Shown: positions 9,101-16,612, numbered from the stretch's first letter. The stretch: DNA of 64,000 bases from Sphingomonas faeni (GCF_030817315.1 NZ_JAUSZF010000004.1:360504-424503); one strand, 5' to 3'. Notes: generated by a model not told the origin, from the letters alone. Numbers and translations: made by a program.

Positions 9101-9454
9101 GCTGCCGTACAGACCAAAGCGGCCGACGATGCGCTGACGAAAGCGATGGAAAGCCTCGACGAGGCGAGCAGCGAGAAGATCCTGATCGATCCCGCCAGCC
9201 TCGACATGACCGACCTGCCGCCAATGGGAGCGTCGACGACCGATTATACCGACCTCAAAAACCTCGATGGGGAAATGCCGTCGATCAAGGACGGCCAGGA
9301 CGCTGATCGGCGTGATGCTCGCGCCGATCGGAAGGACGACGAGCTCGGCATGCGTCCGCTCGACATGGACGACCTCAGCGCCCTTCCTGCGATGCTGAAA
9401 TCAAATGAGCAGATCCGCGGGCTTCCAGAGAAAAACCTCAGCTTGGATATGTGA
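6194..9454 (+). CDS. MobF-family conjugative relaxase/helicase (TrwC/TraI-like)
   Basis: The 1086-residue protein nicks oriT and unwinds the transferred strand. The N-terminal relaxase domain carries candidate catalytic tyrosines Y16, Y27 and Y28 and the three-histidine metal site H152, H163, H165 (in HDTSRALDPQAHIHAIVAN). The C-terminal RecD2-like helicase has Walker A GVAGAGKST (residues 495-503) and Walker B-like IIVVDETSMV. The tail (about 1000-1086) is acidic and polar. It is the last core gene of the RHH-TraD-relaxase operon, so the element is self-transmissible or at least mobilisable with a suitable secretion system. Confidence 0.95.
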   Translation: MHSIASVKSASGAAKYFTKDDFVSGEYYTDEKAGDVSMWGGEGAAAAGLTGTVSQEAFAKALNGELPSGEKVEVRDGRRPGFDLTFSAPKSVSVMAYIAGDKRILGPNGVQTKAVQQTMAWVEKNLAAGRITKDGKTERVKTGNLVYALFQHDTSRALDPQAHIHAIVANMTQMPDGKWQALDAQKLWASNTVIGSIYHSFLRNGLEKLGYQTRMDGKHGTFEIGGVPKAVLETFSQRRGHIMEKAAELGIVSPKGRDGVTVNTRDRKLNVEDRDGLVLDWMKKAAEQDFDGKKLLEGALENVAKLEQRENAGSIGRGYTVIADAVKVAMETVSGLLRSPDPLVDRGFVRLAQSTGQANAQLAVASAIRSLSQREAAFDKDKVAKKALDFGLKGVTIDHVEARVKQLTEKGKLLSGEITHQGQKVDAVTTPEALRTEESILARVQAGKDAGAPIVAPSEAPDRLQAASPHPLNEGQLAAATLLVSTSDRIIAVQGVAGAGKSTMLQAVARVVESEGKSVMGLAFQNKMVADMKEGMARPDAIPTREMSVDQMQDSGVKAETIAHFIWHNEKHVTNPNTPEAQARRDELKNTIIVVDETSMVSNRDMLKMLTIAESLGIEKVALIGDRQQLLPIDAGKAFAMMQADKIGMASMDDNLRQQTDQLRTVAALANIGKAGQAMKVLGGKVVEHEDPSAHASDLWLALSSDERANTAIFASGRETRAAINQAVQKGLKDEGTLKGDGLSIAVIQNVNIEREDLRYAKTYEKGQRLEIKGSVPELKLERGVAEVRRTFANGKVEIVKNGKSIKFSPQKIDPMIDKDRMSLATIETIQIHEGDRIRWTDNDKERGIYNASLATIAGIENGKVTVELANKDQVTLEKNDPMMQRMDLAYALNMHMAQGITVNKAITVMQSFERNLSNQRLFNVGVTRIRLDLTMVVDNQQKLEMQLDKNPGDKTSSLESLGRLDIDGAAVQTKAADDALTKAMESLDEASSEKILIDPASLDMTDLPPMGASTTDYTDLKNLDGEMPSIKDGQDADRRDARADRKDDELGMRPLDMDDLSALPAMLKSNEQIRGLPEKNLSLDM

Positions 9455-9506
9455 GCGCAGACATGACGATGGAAAGCTATCCCCTCTCTACAAAGGCCCT
9501 CTGACC

Positions 9507-10010
9507 ATGGACAAAAATATCGCGGCTGTGATCGCCTTGCTCGGCCTGTTCATGATTTTGAAGGCGCTAAGTGGCGCTGGCGCTAGCATCGGGAGCAGGC
9601 GACCGCTGGCCAAGCGGTTCATGACCCCTCGCGAGCTGGCAATGCTCGATATCCTGGAACGCTGCCTGCCCGAATACCGCTTTCACGCGCAGGTCGCGAT
9701 GGGCGCGTTGCTGAAGGCCCCTCCCCGACTGATCGGCAAAAGCCATCCTGCCGATCGCAATGCCTTCTCTCAAAAGATCATTGATTTCGTGGCGCAGGAT
9801 CGAGTGACGGGCGCGATCGTCGCGCTGATCGAGGTCGATGACGCGAGCCACAATGCTCAGCGAGACAGCCGGCGCGACGCAATGACGTCCCATGCCGGCT
9901 ACCGCACAATTCGCATCGGCCGCGCTGTCCAGTCCCGGGTCCACGAGGTTCGGGTCGCAATCGCGCCGCTTTTTCAGGCTCACGCCATTCAAGGGAACGC
10001 TTCGTCATGA
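9507..10010 (+). CDS. DUF2726 nuclease-like protein with N-terminal membrane segment
   Basis: ATG 9507 gives 167 residues. Residues 5-20 (AAVIALLGLFMILKAL) form one membrane segment, followed by a DUF2726 domain: FMTPRELAMLDILERCLP, then FVAQDRVTGAIVALIEVDD. DUF2726 belongs to the restriction-endonuclease-like fold and is often carried by conjugative elements. An earlier in-frame start at 9405 would overlap the relaxase and is not preferred. The stop overlaps the next possible ATG (ATGA), so it lies in a compact post-relaxase operon. Confidence 0.75.
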   Translation: MDKNIAAVIALLGLFMILKALSGAGASIGSRRPLAKRFMTPRELAMLDILERCLPEYRFHAQVAMGALLKAPPRLIGKSHPADRNAFSQKIIDFVAQDRVTGAIVALIEVDDASHNAQRDSRRDAMTSHAGYRTIRIGRAVQSRVHEVRVAIAPLFQAHAIQGNASS

Positions 10011-10144
10011 GCATTGCCGTCGTTAGCGTACTTCGTGCTTTCGAGTACAATTGGATGGCCTCGAGACTACGCTTGGTCACCATCAGAACAGTGTGCCCAA
10101 CGACACATCGGGAACAGCGGGAGGTGAGTCATGGGGTTGGCTGA
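10007..10144 (+). CDS. Possible 45-aa translationally coupled peptide
   Basis: The reading frame starts in an ATGA overlap with the DUF2726 stop and runs into the start of the 10131 gene. It may only couple translation between the two genes. No family is recognised and composition gives little support. Confidence 0.25.
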   Translation: MSIAVVSVLRAFEYNWMASRLRLVTIRTVCPTTHREQREVSHGVG

Positions 10145-10457
10145 CCGCGACTATATGCGAGCGCCACCCAGGCAACGTGGCCGTACAACCCGTCTCGATG
10201 CCGCGCCGACCGACGGTGTCATCTGGGAGGCAACGGTCAATTCTTGGCCTGCAGCCAGACCGCGACACCGCCATCGCCGCCTGATGGGGCTGGCATTCTG
10301 GTTCGCGGCCGGAACTGCCGTCTTCACGGCCCTGTGGGCGATCGCCTGCGCGATGATCGGAGCGCAATGGCACGGCCAAGGCACCACCTTCACGCGGCAC
10401 ACTACGCAAAGCGATTCACATACCGAGGAGGGTAATGATGCAGCACGCCGAAAGTGA
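10131..10457 (+). CDS. Small single-span membrane protein with MGLADRDY start
   Basis: GGGAGGTGAGTC precedes the ATG. The 108-residue product has a basic N-terminal half and one membrane segment (about residues 52-76, FWFAAGTAVFTALWAIACAM). Its first eight residues, MGLADRDY, nearly match the start of the 10730 gene (MGIDDRDY), so the two share an N-terminal motif. It overlaps the next gene by 23 bases. Its role is unknown; transfer-operon position suggests a plasmid maintenance or transfer accessory function. Confidence 0.6.
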   Translation: MGLADRDYMRAPPRQRGRTTRLDAAPTDGVIWEATVNSWPAARPRHRHRRLMGLAFWFAAGTAVFTALWAIACAMIGAQWHGQGTTFTRHTTQSDSHTEEGNDAARRK

Positions 10458-10740
10458 ACCGTCCTCGGCCGAGCTCCTGATACCCGATGCGCTGTCCGAC
10501 ACGGACTTGGCGGACAGCTTCCGGACTCAGTCATTCCACCTGATGCAAGCGCATCCCATCGCCGCTGCGCATCTTGTCCTCGCAGCCGCCTCGATCGCGC
10601 CGACATGTGATGCCGAGCAGGATGTCGCGGACCAATTCTCCTACGCGATCGTCGATTTCGCGCAGCAGCTCGGTGTCCTGCACCGCCGCGCAGTCAACCG
10701 GCGAGCCCAGGACGCCAAGAGTGTCGCAAATGGGCATTGA
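10435..10740 (+). CDS. Hypothetical 101-aa protein in transfer operon
   Basis: A near-perfect GAGGAGG precedes two adjacent ATG codons (10435 and 10438). The soluble product is helical, opens MMQHAESEPSSAELLIPDAL and has an alanine-rich middle (AHLVLAAASIAPT). No family is recognised. It overlaps its neighbours on both sides by 23 and 11 bases, so it is translated with them. Confidence 0.6.
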   Translation: MMQHAESEPSSAELLIPDALSDTDLADSFRTQSFHLMQAHPIAAAHLVLAAASIAPTCDAEQDVADQFSYAIVDFAQQLGVLHRRAVNRRAQDAKSVANGH

Positions 10741-11481
10741 TGACCGCGACTACAATCGCGAGCGCTATCGCCAGCGCCAAGGACTCGCCGCTGGAACGAC
10801 ATGGTGGAATGACCGCAAAGGCCGACGGGAGCTTCATGAAGACCGAACGGCGGTGCCGCTTGGAAGCGCTAGCTGGATTGGCGGAGGCGGCAGCGGCACC
10901 GGGGTTGGTGGTGGCTGGTTCGATGCCGCAAATCGTGGTTTCGACTATCAGAAGAACCGGCATCGACCTAGGCGCCACAGTCGGACGCACCCAGCGCAGA
11001 AATGGATATTCCTGCTATGGGCGATACCGATCCTGATCCCCGCGTATCGTGAGGCAAAACGCTCCGGCTGGATTCCAGACCGCGCCGCGGAGCTGCCCTT
11101 CCCCGCGTCCGGGACCGTCACGGTCAATGATAGCGTCGACCCGAAAACGGCAACTTCACAGATCAAGGTGAATGCGGCCCAGGCAAATGCCGTCGTAGAG
11201 CTGTTCGATCGCGAGACCGATCTGCACGTCATTTCTGTCCATGTGAACCGAAACGAGGACGTATCCGTACCGGTGCCACCTGGCACTTACCGGATGAAGA
11301 TCATCAAGGGGACAAGTGGCATGGCCTGACGACGTGGTTCGGTGCATCGACCATCTATGAGACTGTGGTGCGACCGATGGTCTTCACACGGCGAACCAGT
11401 CGGATGATCGACTTACATCGGTCGCCGTCCGGCAACCTGCACACCAGCATCAACTTTACGAACCCAAAACCGCTCAATTGA
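10730..11481 (+). pseudogene. Single-span membrane protein gene broken by a frameshift
   Basis: From ATG 10730 the frame gives MGIDDRDYNRERYRQRQG, a Gly-rich stretch, a membrane segment (KWIFLLWAIPILIPAY) and an extracytoplasmic region ending VPPGTYRMKIIKG. It then hits a stop at 11327-11329. Moving to the -1 frame near 11312-11315 continues as KWHGLTTWFGASTIYETVVR to a stop at 11481. That continuation reads naturally (TYRMKIIKGT-KWHGLTTWFG), so one base is probably missing around GGGACAAG. It could be a true mutation, a sequencing error or, less likely, programmed frameshifting; no classical slippery heptamer is seen. The unshifted product would be 199 residues. Confidence 0.65.
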
Positions 11482-11496
11482 ACAAGGGGAACACAC

Positions 11497-12004
11497 ATGG
11501 ATCGGACACTCGCAATCTTTGGGACGCTTGCGATCGCCCTCCCCTCCCCTCCCCTCGCGACGGCGCAAAAGCTCGTTAAGGGCGGCAGCGGCATTGATGG
11601 CGACATGGAGGTGCCTTGCGGCGACCGATCGCTAGGGACAATCGCGCTGAGCTAGAAGCGTACGCGGTGAACCCTGCCGACGGGCTCTTTGCCGTTATGG
11701 TGGCGCTGATTTGGGTGCCTAACGCACGGAGCGGATGCCCGGGTGTTGCCGCCCCCTCCCCCCTTTGCTGAAGCTGTCGGTGTCATAGTCGGGCGATCCC
11801 CTGCTCGTCGCCTGCGGAGAGGGTTTAGATGGCCTTCAGCGCGAGCGGCAGCTTGCTGCGGGTGGATCGGTCGCTGGCGCAAACAATCAGGCTGCGCTGA
11901 AGGCGGCAGATTACCAATTGCATGCAAAGCTGCTCTATTCCGCCAACGATCCTAATAGCAGCGGTGGTTGTCTAACTCCAGCAGGCCACAACGTAGGCCA
12001 GTGA
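11497..12004 (+). pseudogene. Decayed CsgG/HfaB-like secretion lipoprotein gene
   Basis: ATG 11497 gives a 52-residue frame with a signal-like start (MDRTLAIFGTLAIALPSPPL) and PCGDRSLGTIAL before a stop at 11655. A second open stretch (11789-12004) reads CGEGLDGLQRERQLAAGGS and ADYQLHAKLLYSANDPNSSGG. These match the N-terminal and 'GxGxxxxQxERxLxxGG...ADYxL' pattern I know from CsgG/HfaB-like proteins. The segment between is out of frame and the C-terminal half is absent. It is best read as a gene remnant at the end of the transfer operon. Confidence 0.45.
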
Positions 12005-12011
12005 GCAGGGT

Positions 12012-12058
12012 GGATATCCGCAGGATATCCATTTGATTTGGCCACCATAAGGATATCC
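12012..12058. repeat. GGATATCC palindromes
   Basis: The 8-bp palindrome GGATATCC occurs at 12012-12019, 12023-12030 and 12051-12058, and again at 12241-12248 beyond the tandem repeats. The set brackets the 16-bp iterons upstream of parA and may be binding sites for a partition or replication protein. Confidence 0.6.
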
Positions 12059-12094
12059 AGTCAATATTCTTTGGTTGGCGATCATTTACCGGAT

Positions 12095-12214
12095 ACCATA
12101 TCCATATGCCACCATATCCATATGCCACCATATCCATATGCCATCATATCCATATGCAATCATATCCATATGCAATCATATCCATATGCTACCATATCCA
12201 TATGCTACCATATC
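12095..12214 (+). repeat. Seven and a half 16-bp iterons upstream of parA
   Basis: The unit AYCATATCCATATGCN is repeated head to tail without spacers, with seven complete copies (12095-12206) and a half copy to 12214. Variation is limited to two or three positions. The AT-rich array lies about 150 bases before parA, as expected for a partition centromere or a replication origin. All three frames stay open through it only because of the repeat, so those frames are not genes. The rest of 12005-12367 is AT-rich non-coding DNA and probably includes the parA promoter. Confidence 0.8.
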
Positions 12215-12367
12215 GCAAGGGGATCCAAAGGCTATCAAAAGGATATCCATCGTATATGTATTGCGCTATTAATATGGTTTCGATAGGCAACCGTCAGCCT
12301 ATGCATGGCCAATCGATCGCAATAGGCAATTAGTAGCCTAGTAAAATGTTAATGAGGAAACGCAGGC

Positions 12368-13051
12368 ATGCCAGCGATATCAGTAGCAAACCCGAAAGGG
12401 GGTGCCGGCAAAACGACCCTTACGTTCATTCTCGCTGGGGAGTTGGCTCGCAGCGGCGCGTCGGTTGTCGTCGTCGATGCTGATCCAAACGCGATCATAG
12501 CGAAGTGGGGCGCCAGGCGTACCGCTGAGGGGAGGGCACTTCCGTTTGAGATCGTAGCAAGCCCTAAAGAGTCAGAGCTAGTAAAAGTGCTCGACGCCCT
12601 CACAGAAAAGAACGACTTTGTTTTAATCGATCTTGAGGGGACTGCTTCGCGAATGACATCACGAGCACTTGCCCGCTCTCACTTGGTACTGATTCCGTTC
12701 AATCTCTCGCCGATTGACGCAGAATTAGCAGCTAATGCCGTTGGTTTGATACACGAGGAGGCGGAAGCCTTAGGCCGCGTTATTCCGTACCGCCTCGTCC
12801 GGAGTCGTGACAACGCGGCGATTGAGACAAAATCTGCGAAACGAATTACCTCAGCAATCAAGGACGCTGATCTACCCTTGCTCAACAAGGGACTGGTAGA
12901 ACGAGCGGCTTACCGTGACGTATTCGATTTTGCATCAACATTGGAAGAACTGACCGATGAAAAGACTTCAGGACTTGCGGCAGCCAAACGAAACGCATTC
13001 GAAGTTGCGTACGCAGTCGTAGAGGCTGTGCGTGAGGAGACTGACCGATGA
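12368..13051 (+). CDS. parA: ParA-family plasmid partition ATPase
   Basis: The 227-residue protein has the deviant Walker A motif KGGAGKTT (residues 10-17), a VVVVDADPN Walker A' region and FVLIDLEGT. It is the short (type Ib-like) ParA without an N-terminal DNA-binding domain. It partitions plasmid copies with a centromere-binding partner. The stop overlaps the start of the next gene in ATGA, and the iteron array lies upstream, giving a complete centromere - ParA - partner layout. Codon use is less GC-biased than the surrounding cargo genes. Confidence 0.88.
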   Translation: MPAISVANPKGGAGKTTLTFILAGELARSGASVVVVDADPNAIIAKWGARRTAEGRALPFEIVASPKESELVKVLDALTEKNDFVLIDLEGTASRMTSRALARSHLVLIPFNLSPIDAELAANAVGLIHEEAEALGRVIPYRLVRSRDNAAIETKSAKRITSAIKDADLPLLNKGLVERAAYRDVFDFASTLEELTDEKTSGLAAAKRNAFEVAYAVVEAVREETDR

Positions 13052-13398
13052 GCGGTTATGGGTTCAAGAAGCCTAATGCGGCATCGGCTGACGAAGTCGC
13101 CGACAAACTCAATCTTTCCGGCCTCTCGAAAGCGCCCCTTCGTATCGATCGTGTGAGAGAAGAGGAGGCAGTTGCGCGTGGCGCTGCAATGGGGTTCGTC
13201 GATCGCGCCCAGGGGGAGAGCGAGAGTGTCTCAGCTCGACCTAGCCGACGTCGGCGGGAAACCGTCGCGCAGGGAAATCTCTTTATAAAGGGTCCACAAG
13301 AAACACTCGACTGGTTCGTTGAATTTACCAACCAGCGTGGTCACCGTTCTTATTGGCAGGCACTTGAGGAACTGCGGGCACTTACCGCGAAGGGTTAG
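13048..13398 (+). CDS. Probable ParA partner, centromere-binding protein
   Basis: The 116-residue basic protein is translationally coupled to parA (ATGA). Its N-terminal two thirds are polar and probably flexible, with an Arg-rich patch (PSRRRRETVAQ). The C-terminal 40 residues (FIKGPQETLDWFVEF to YWQALEELRAL) look like a compact strand-helix-helix unit such as in ParG/Omega-type proteins. The size, gene order and nearby iterons support a ParB-analogue role; sequence alone does not prove DNA binding. Confidence 0.6.
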   Translation: MSGYGFKKPNAASADEVADKLNLSGLSKAPLRIDRVREEEAVARGAAMGFVDRAQGESESVSARPSRRRRETVAQGNLFIKGPQETLDWFVEFTNQRGHRSYWQALEELRALTAKG

Positions 13399-13485
13399 GA
13401 TCCTTCTAGGCACCGAGCCTCCCGCAAGTAAGGCAAGCGAACGGGCTAATAATCTTCGTGGGTATCCAAAAAAAAATCACACTGG

Positions 13486-14589
13486 CTAGTTTCGTTTATC
13501 AAGACCCCGTGTGAGGAGGCGGTCAATCTCTGCCATTGCGATATCAAGATCCGCAGCCGCTGCACAAAGCGGACCGTGATCGAGGGACGCAGACAACGAC
13601 GGAGACGAACCGGGGAGGGCGGGGGATACCAAACCTCCCGTTTCGAGCCCAACGAGTCTCGCAGCAGCAAGCGCGCGCGCCTGGATATCGGCACCGGCGC
13701 GCGACAAGCTAAGTGCGCGCATGAGCTGCTTGCGCGTGGTCGGACCGAGCGCCGCCAAAAGCGTCCAAGCCTCAAACGCACGGGCGTTGCGGGATAAGCC
13801 GGCGAGGGCCTCACGACCGCGACCCAACACCGACTCTATGCGCTCCAAGTTCGTGAACGCGGCCAACGCTTCATGCGTGCTATGGTCGACGAGCGCGGCA
13901 GCCCGCTGGGCATCCGTGACATCGAGGCGAAAGACCGTGCGCGGGACTATCCCGGTAACCTGTGGGACGATGCCGCGTGCAACAAGCACAAGGTTCAGGG
14001 CCCAGCATCCGGCCGGCTCGGACGCAATGTAATGCCGCATCGATCGGGAGGGCAGGGGGAGTAGCGCCTCGTGCCCAGAGCTTTCGGCGAAGTCCGGCGC
14101 GCGGATCAAAACGTCGACCGCGACCGCAGCGCGCGCCAGCCCATGGAGCGGATGATCCGGACCGGCGTCCGCCAGTCCGCAGGCACCGGTGAGGGGGCCA
14201 CCAGCAGCCGCCTGCGCCAAGGCGTCCTGGGCGGCGTTGAGCAATGCCAGCGCATTGACCTCGAACCCGCGCGTCGCGTTGACCATGCGAACGACCATCG
14301 TTGCAGCGTCGGCAATCGGTGGCACCCCGTGTGCAGCAAGCCAGAGCACGACGGCGTCGCGGCGGGGGTCGTCGGTCAGGAGGATCGAGAGGGCGTCAGT
14401 AGAGGGCTGGTGGGCAGGGCCGACGTTGCCAATGCCGGCATCGCGTCGATACGCGCGCCACGCGTCAGCCACGGTGGCGAGGCTCGCAACCTTGCGGAAT
14501 TCTGGGGAGGCAAAGCGAATTGCACCCGCCAGTCGACCGAGCGCGTAGCCCAGCGAAGTATGATCAGTGAACGTCATTGCGCCCACCAT
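13486..14589 (-). CDS. Unrecognised 367-aa helical protein with HTH-like C-terminal region
   Basis: The Ala/Leu-rich soluble protein is divergent from the recombinase gene, with 138 bases between them. The C-terminal third contains EAWTLLAALGPTTRKQLMRAL followed by SRAGADIQARALAAARLVGL, which reads like a winged-helix or helix-turn-helix pair as in plasmid DUF1612/DUF1403-like proteins. The family assignment is uncertain. The shared intergenic region with its inverted repeat suggests a regulator or accessory of the recombinase; this is inference. Confidence 0.6.
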   Translation of the reverse strand: MVGAMTFTDHTSLGYALGRLAGAIRFASPEFRKVASLATVADAWRAYRRDAGIGNVGPAHQPSTDALSILLTDDPRRDAVVLWLAAHGVPPIADAATMVVRMVNATRGFEVNALALLNAAQDALAQAAAGGPLTGACGLADAGPDHPLHGLARAAVAVDVLIRAPDFAESSGHEALLPLPSRSMRHYIASEPAGCWALNLVLVARGIVPQVTGIVPRTVFRLDVTDAQRAAALVDHSTHEALAAFTNLERIESVLGRGREALAGLSRNARAFEAWTLLAALGPTTRKQLMRALSLSRAGADIQARALAAARLVGLETGGLVSPALPGSSPSLSASLDHGPLCAAAADLDIAMAEIDRLLTRGLDKRN

Positions 14590-14639
14590 ATGCTAGCAAT
14601 CGCGCGATCACTAGGCAGCACCATGTGTCATGTATAATA

Positions 14640-14668
14640 ACTTACCATAGTCGGACATTATGGTAAGT
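14640..14668. repeat. loxP-like inverted repeat beside the recombinase gene
   Basis: Perfect 10-bp arms ACTTACCATA (14640-14649) and TATGGTAAGT (14659-14668) flank a 9-base spacer GTCGGACAT. With three flanking bases the left arm is ATAACTTACCATA, matching the loxP arm ATAACTTCGTATA at 10 of 13 positions. The right arm keeps TAT and AAGT. The arm-spacer-arm geometry is that of a tyrosine-recombinase core site. It could also be an operator for either divergent gene. Confidence 0.6.
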
Positions 14669-14727
14669 ACAGGGATGTGCTACGAAGGCCAAATGCAGGG
14701 TAAATCGAACCAGCGGGCAGGGCCCGC

Positions 14728-15963
14728 GTGAGCGAAATCGTCGTCCATCGCACTGACGGGGAGGGGCTGCCGGTCCGAGCGCGACGTGGCCTCGTCGAGC
14801 CGATCGATGCCCGCGTCACCCGGCTGCTGGCGCTTGCGCTGCCGGCGGACGCCGGGCCGTTGAGCGAGATCGGCTTTACCGCCCAGCTCGGCGCGATGGC
14901 GGCGGCCAGCAAGGCGGCGCTGGCCGCGGACTTGACCTGCTATCTGGCCTGGTGCGACGACAACCGCGCCACGCCGCTGCCCGCCGACCCTGAAGACCTG
15001 GTCCGCTACATCACCATGCTCGAGACGCGCGGCGCCAAGCCCGCGACCGTTGCCCGGCGGGTTGCCAGCCTGGCCACCGCCCACAGCCTGTCAGGGCTGC
15101 AGGAGAGGGGGCATGCGCCCACCAGCCACGTCATGGTGCGAGCGGCGCTCAAGGGCCTGCGTCGTCGTCGTGGCGCTGTGCAGCGTCAGGCGGCGCCGTT
15201 GCGCTTCGGCGCCTCGCTCGATCCGCACACCAAGGGGTTTACGCTGACGGCGCTGCTGGGGGCTTGTGGCGGCGATTTGCAGGGCCTGCGTGACGCTGCG
15301 CTGCTATCTCTGGGCTATGATGCGGGACTGCGCGTCAGCGAGCTCGTCGCGGTCACCGTCGCGCACATCGATCCGCACAGCGACGGTTCGGCGCTTCTGT
15401 TCATCCCATCGTCCAAGACCGATCAGGAAGGGCAGGGCGCCTGGGGCTGGCTGTCTGCCGATACGATGCGCCGGGTTGGCGCCTGGCTGGTAGCGAGTGC
15501 CATCACCGAGGGGCCGGTCTTCCGCCGTGTCGGGGTCGATCGGCGCCGTCTGCGCGCCGCGGTTCCGCCGATGGCGTACGAGGCGATTCCCGGGCACACG
15601 CGGCACTGGCAGGAGAAGCTGAAGGGCAAGAAGGCTGAACCCGCGCGCACCGTCTATACCGTCGGGACGGCCCCGCTTAGCCGGCAGGGTGTCAACGGGA
15701 TCTATCGGCGTATGGCGCTGAGTGCCTTCGATCAGGGGCTGGTGGAGATGCCGATCGCAAAGGTTGAGGAGGCGGCGAGGGCGCTGTCCAGCCATTCGTT
15801 GCGCGTCGGCCTTACCCAGGACCTGTTCGCGGCCGGCGAGGACGGTGTCGGTATCGCGCAAGCGCTACGCTGGTCTTCACCGTCGACCGCGCTGCGCTAC
15901 GGGCGCAAGCTCGCGGCCCGCAGCAATGTTGCAGCGCGAGTCTTGTCTCGGATTAGAAGCTAA
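14728..15963 (+). CDS. Cre-like tyrosine recombinase
   Basis: The 411-residue recombinase starts at GTG 14728. It has an N-terminal SAM-like core-binding domain (about residues 60-150) and a C-terminal catalytic domain. Catalytic candidates are R202 (AGLRVSEL), K230 (SSKTDQ), H356 and R359 (SSHSLRVG), W382 (LRWSS) and nucleophile Y391 (ALRYGRK). The SHSLRVGLTQDLFAAGEDG segment and the Trp in place of the second His resemble P1 Cre more than XerC/D. With the adjacent loxP-like repeat and parA nearby, plasmid dimer resolution is the most likely job; element integration is the alternative. Confidence 0.85.
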   Translation: MSEIVVHRTDGEGLPVRARRGLVEPIDARVTRLLALALPADAGPLSEIGFTAQLGAMAAASKAALAADLTCYLAWCDDNRATPLPADPEDLVRYITMLETRGAKPATVARRVASLATAHSLSGLQERGHAPTSHVMVRAALKGLRRRRGAVQRQAAPLRFGASLDPHTKGFTLTALLGACGGDLQGLRDAALLSLGYDAGLRVSELVAVTVAHIDPHSDGSALLFIPSSKTDQEGQGAWGWLSADTMRRVGAWLVASAITEGPVFRRVGVDRRRLRAAVPPMAYEAIPGHTRHWQEKLKGKKAEPARTVYTVGTAPLSRQGVNGIYRRMALSAFDQGLVEMPIAKVEEAARALSSHSLRVGLTQDLFAAGEDGVGIAQALRWSSPSTALRYGRKLAARSNVAARVLSRIRS

Positions 15964-16028
15964 TCAGCCGCCATGTTTTGACGACTGACTGCGGGGTAGT
16001 AGCGCGTCTGCTGACTAAACGTTCCAGT

Positions 16029-16142
16029 CTATTGATAGCCGCCATTTTCTTCGCGCTCTTTGGCGGCATCCTCCTGCACTTTTTCCATTTCCTCTGCCTC
16101 TTCGGACTGGGTCGCGTCATCGGTTTTCGGATCGTCGGTCAT
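16029..16142 (-). CDS. 37-aa acidic small protein
   Basis: ATG at 16142 (minus) follows GGAG and gives a strongly acidic helical peptide opening MTDDPKTDDATQSEEAEEME and ending ENGGYQ. It lies 29 bases downstream of the hemerythrin gene on the same strand and probably shares its transcript. I recall similar short acidic proteins in sphingomonads, but its function is unknown. Confidence 0.55.
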   Translation of the reverse strand: MTDDPKTDDATQSEEAEEMEKVQEDAAKEREENGGYQ

Positions 16143-16171
16143 GTCTGTCTCCAACTGAATGGGGTAATTGC

Positions 16172-16612
16172 TCAGGCCAGCTTGAGGCCTTCCTTGTTCA
16201 TCGCGATAGTGATGTGCGTGTTTTGCTCGTCCGAAAGCTGATTGCGAAGCTTCGGAAAAAGATCGTTCTCCTCCTCGCGCATGTGCTTTTCAATCATTCC
16301 GCGGAATTCCTTCAGCTTCGGCAGCCATGCGGGGTCGTCCCTGGACATTTCCGTAAGATCGAAGAAATACTGCTTCACGTAGCCATGCTCGTGATTAAGG
16401 TGATCCGCTGCGTCCGTCAGGCCTTGATCGCGCATCATCGCATAAACAACATTCTCTTCCTGAAACGCGTGCTTGCTGACCGCGTGTTTCAACTGCATCA
16501 GCAGAAACGATCGACGACCGGTCGCGTGGCTACTTGTCTTCTCTAGCAGGTCAAAGATTTTAAGCGCTGCCGAGTGTTCTGCCGCTAGCGCTGTATCCCA
16601 GTTGCCCGCCAT
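16172..16612 (-). CDS. Hemerythrin HHE-domain protein (N-terminally shortened)
   Basis: The 146-residue four-helix protein has the spaced histidines and acidic residues of the HHE cation-binding domain (AAEHSAALKIFD, KHAFQEENVVYA, NHEHGYVKQYF, EKHMREEENDLFP), which binds a di-iron centre and O2 or NO. The ancestral product appears to have carried an N-terminal membrane segment that survives only in the broken upstream copy at 16746-16925. Here the first usable ATG is 16612, inside the old reading frame, after an in-frame stop upstream. An EcfG-type promoter precedes the upstream copy. Confidence 0.85.
   Translation of the reverse strand: MAGNWDTALAAEHSAALKIFDLLEKTSSHATGRRSFLLMQLKHAVSKHAFQEENVVYAMMRDQGLTDAADHLNHEHGYVKQYFFDLTEMSRDDPAWLPKLKEFRGMIEKHMREEENDLFPKLRNQLSDEQNTHITIAMNKEGLKLA

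Noticed and set aside
11306..11320. Programmed frameshift in the 10730 gene
   Set aside because: No slippery heptamer or obvious downstream structure; a one-base loss is simpler.
12095..12214. Repeat array considered as CRISPR
   Set aside because: Units are 16 bp and contiguous, with no spacers and no cas genes.
12038..12333. Open frames in all three plus phases with a 16-residue periodic Tyr/Pro/Ile/His peptide
   Set aside because: They exist only because a 16-bp tandem repeat has no stops; no start signal and not protein-like.
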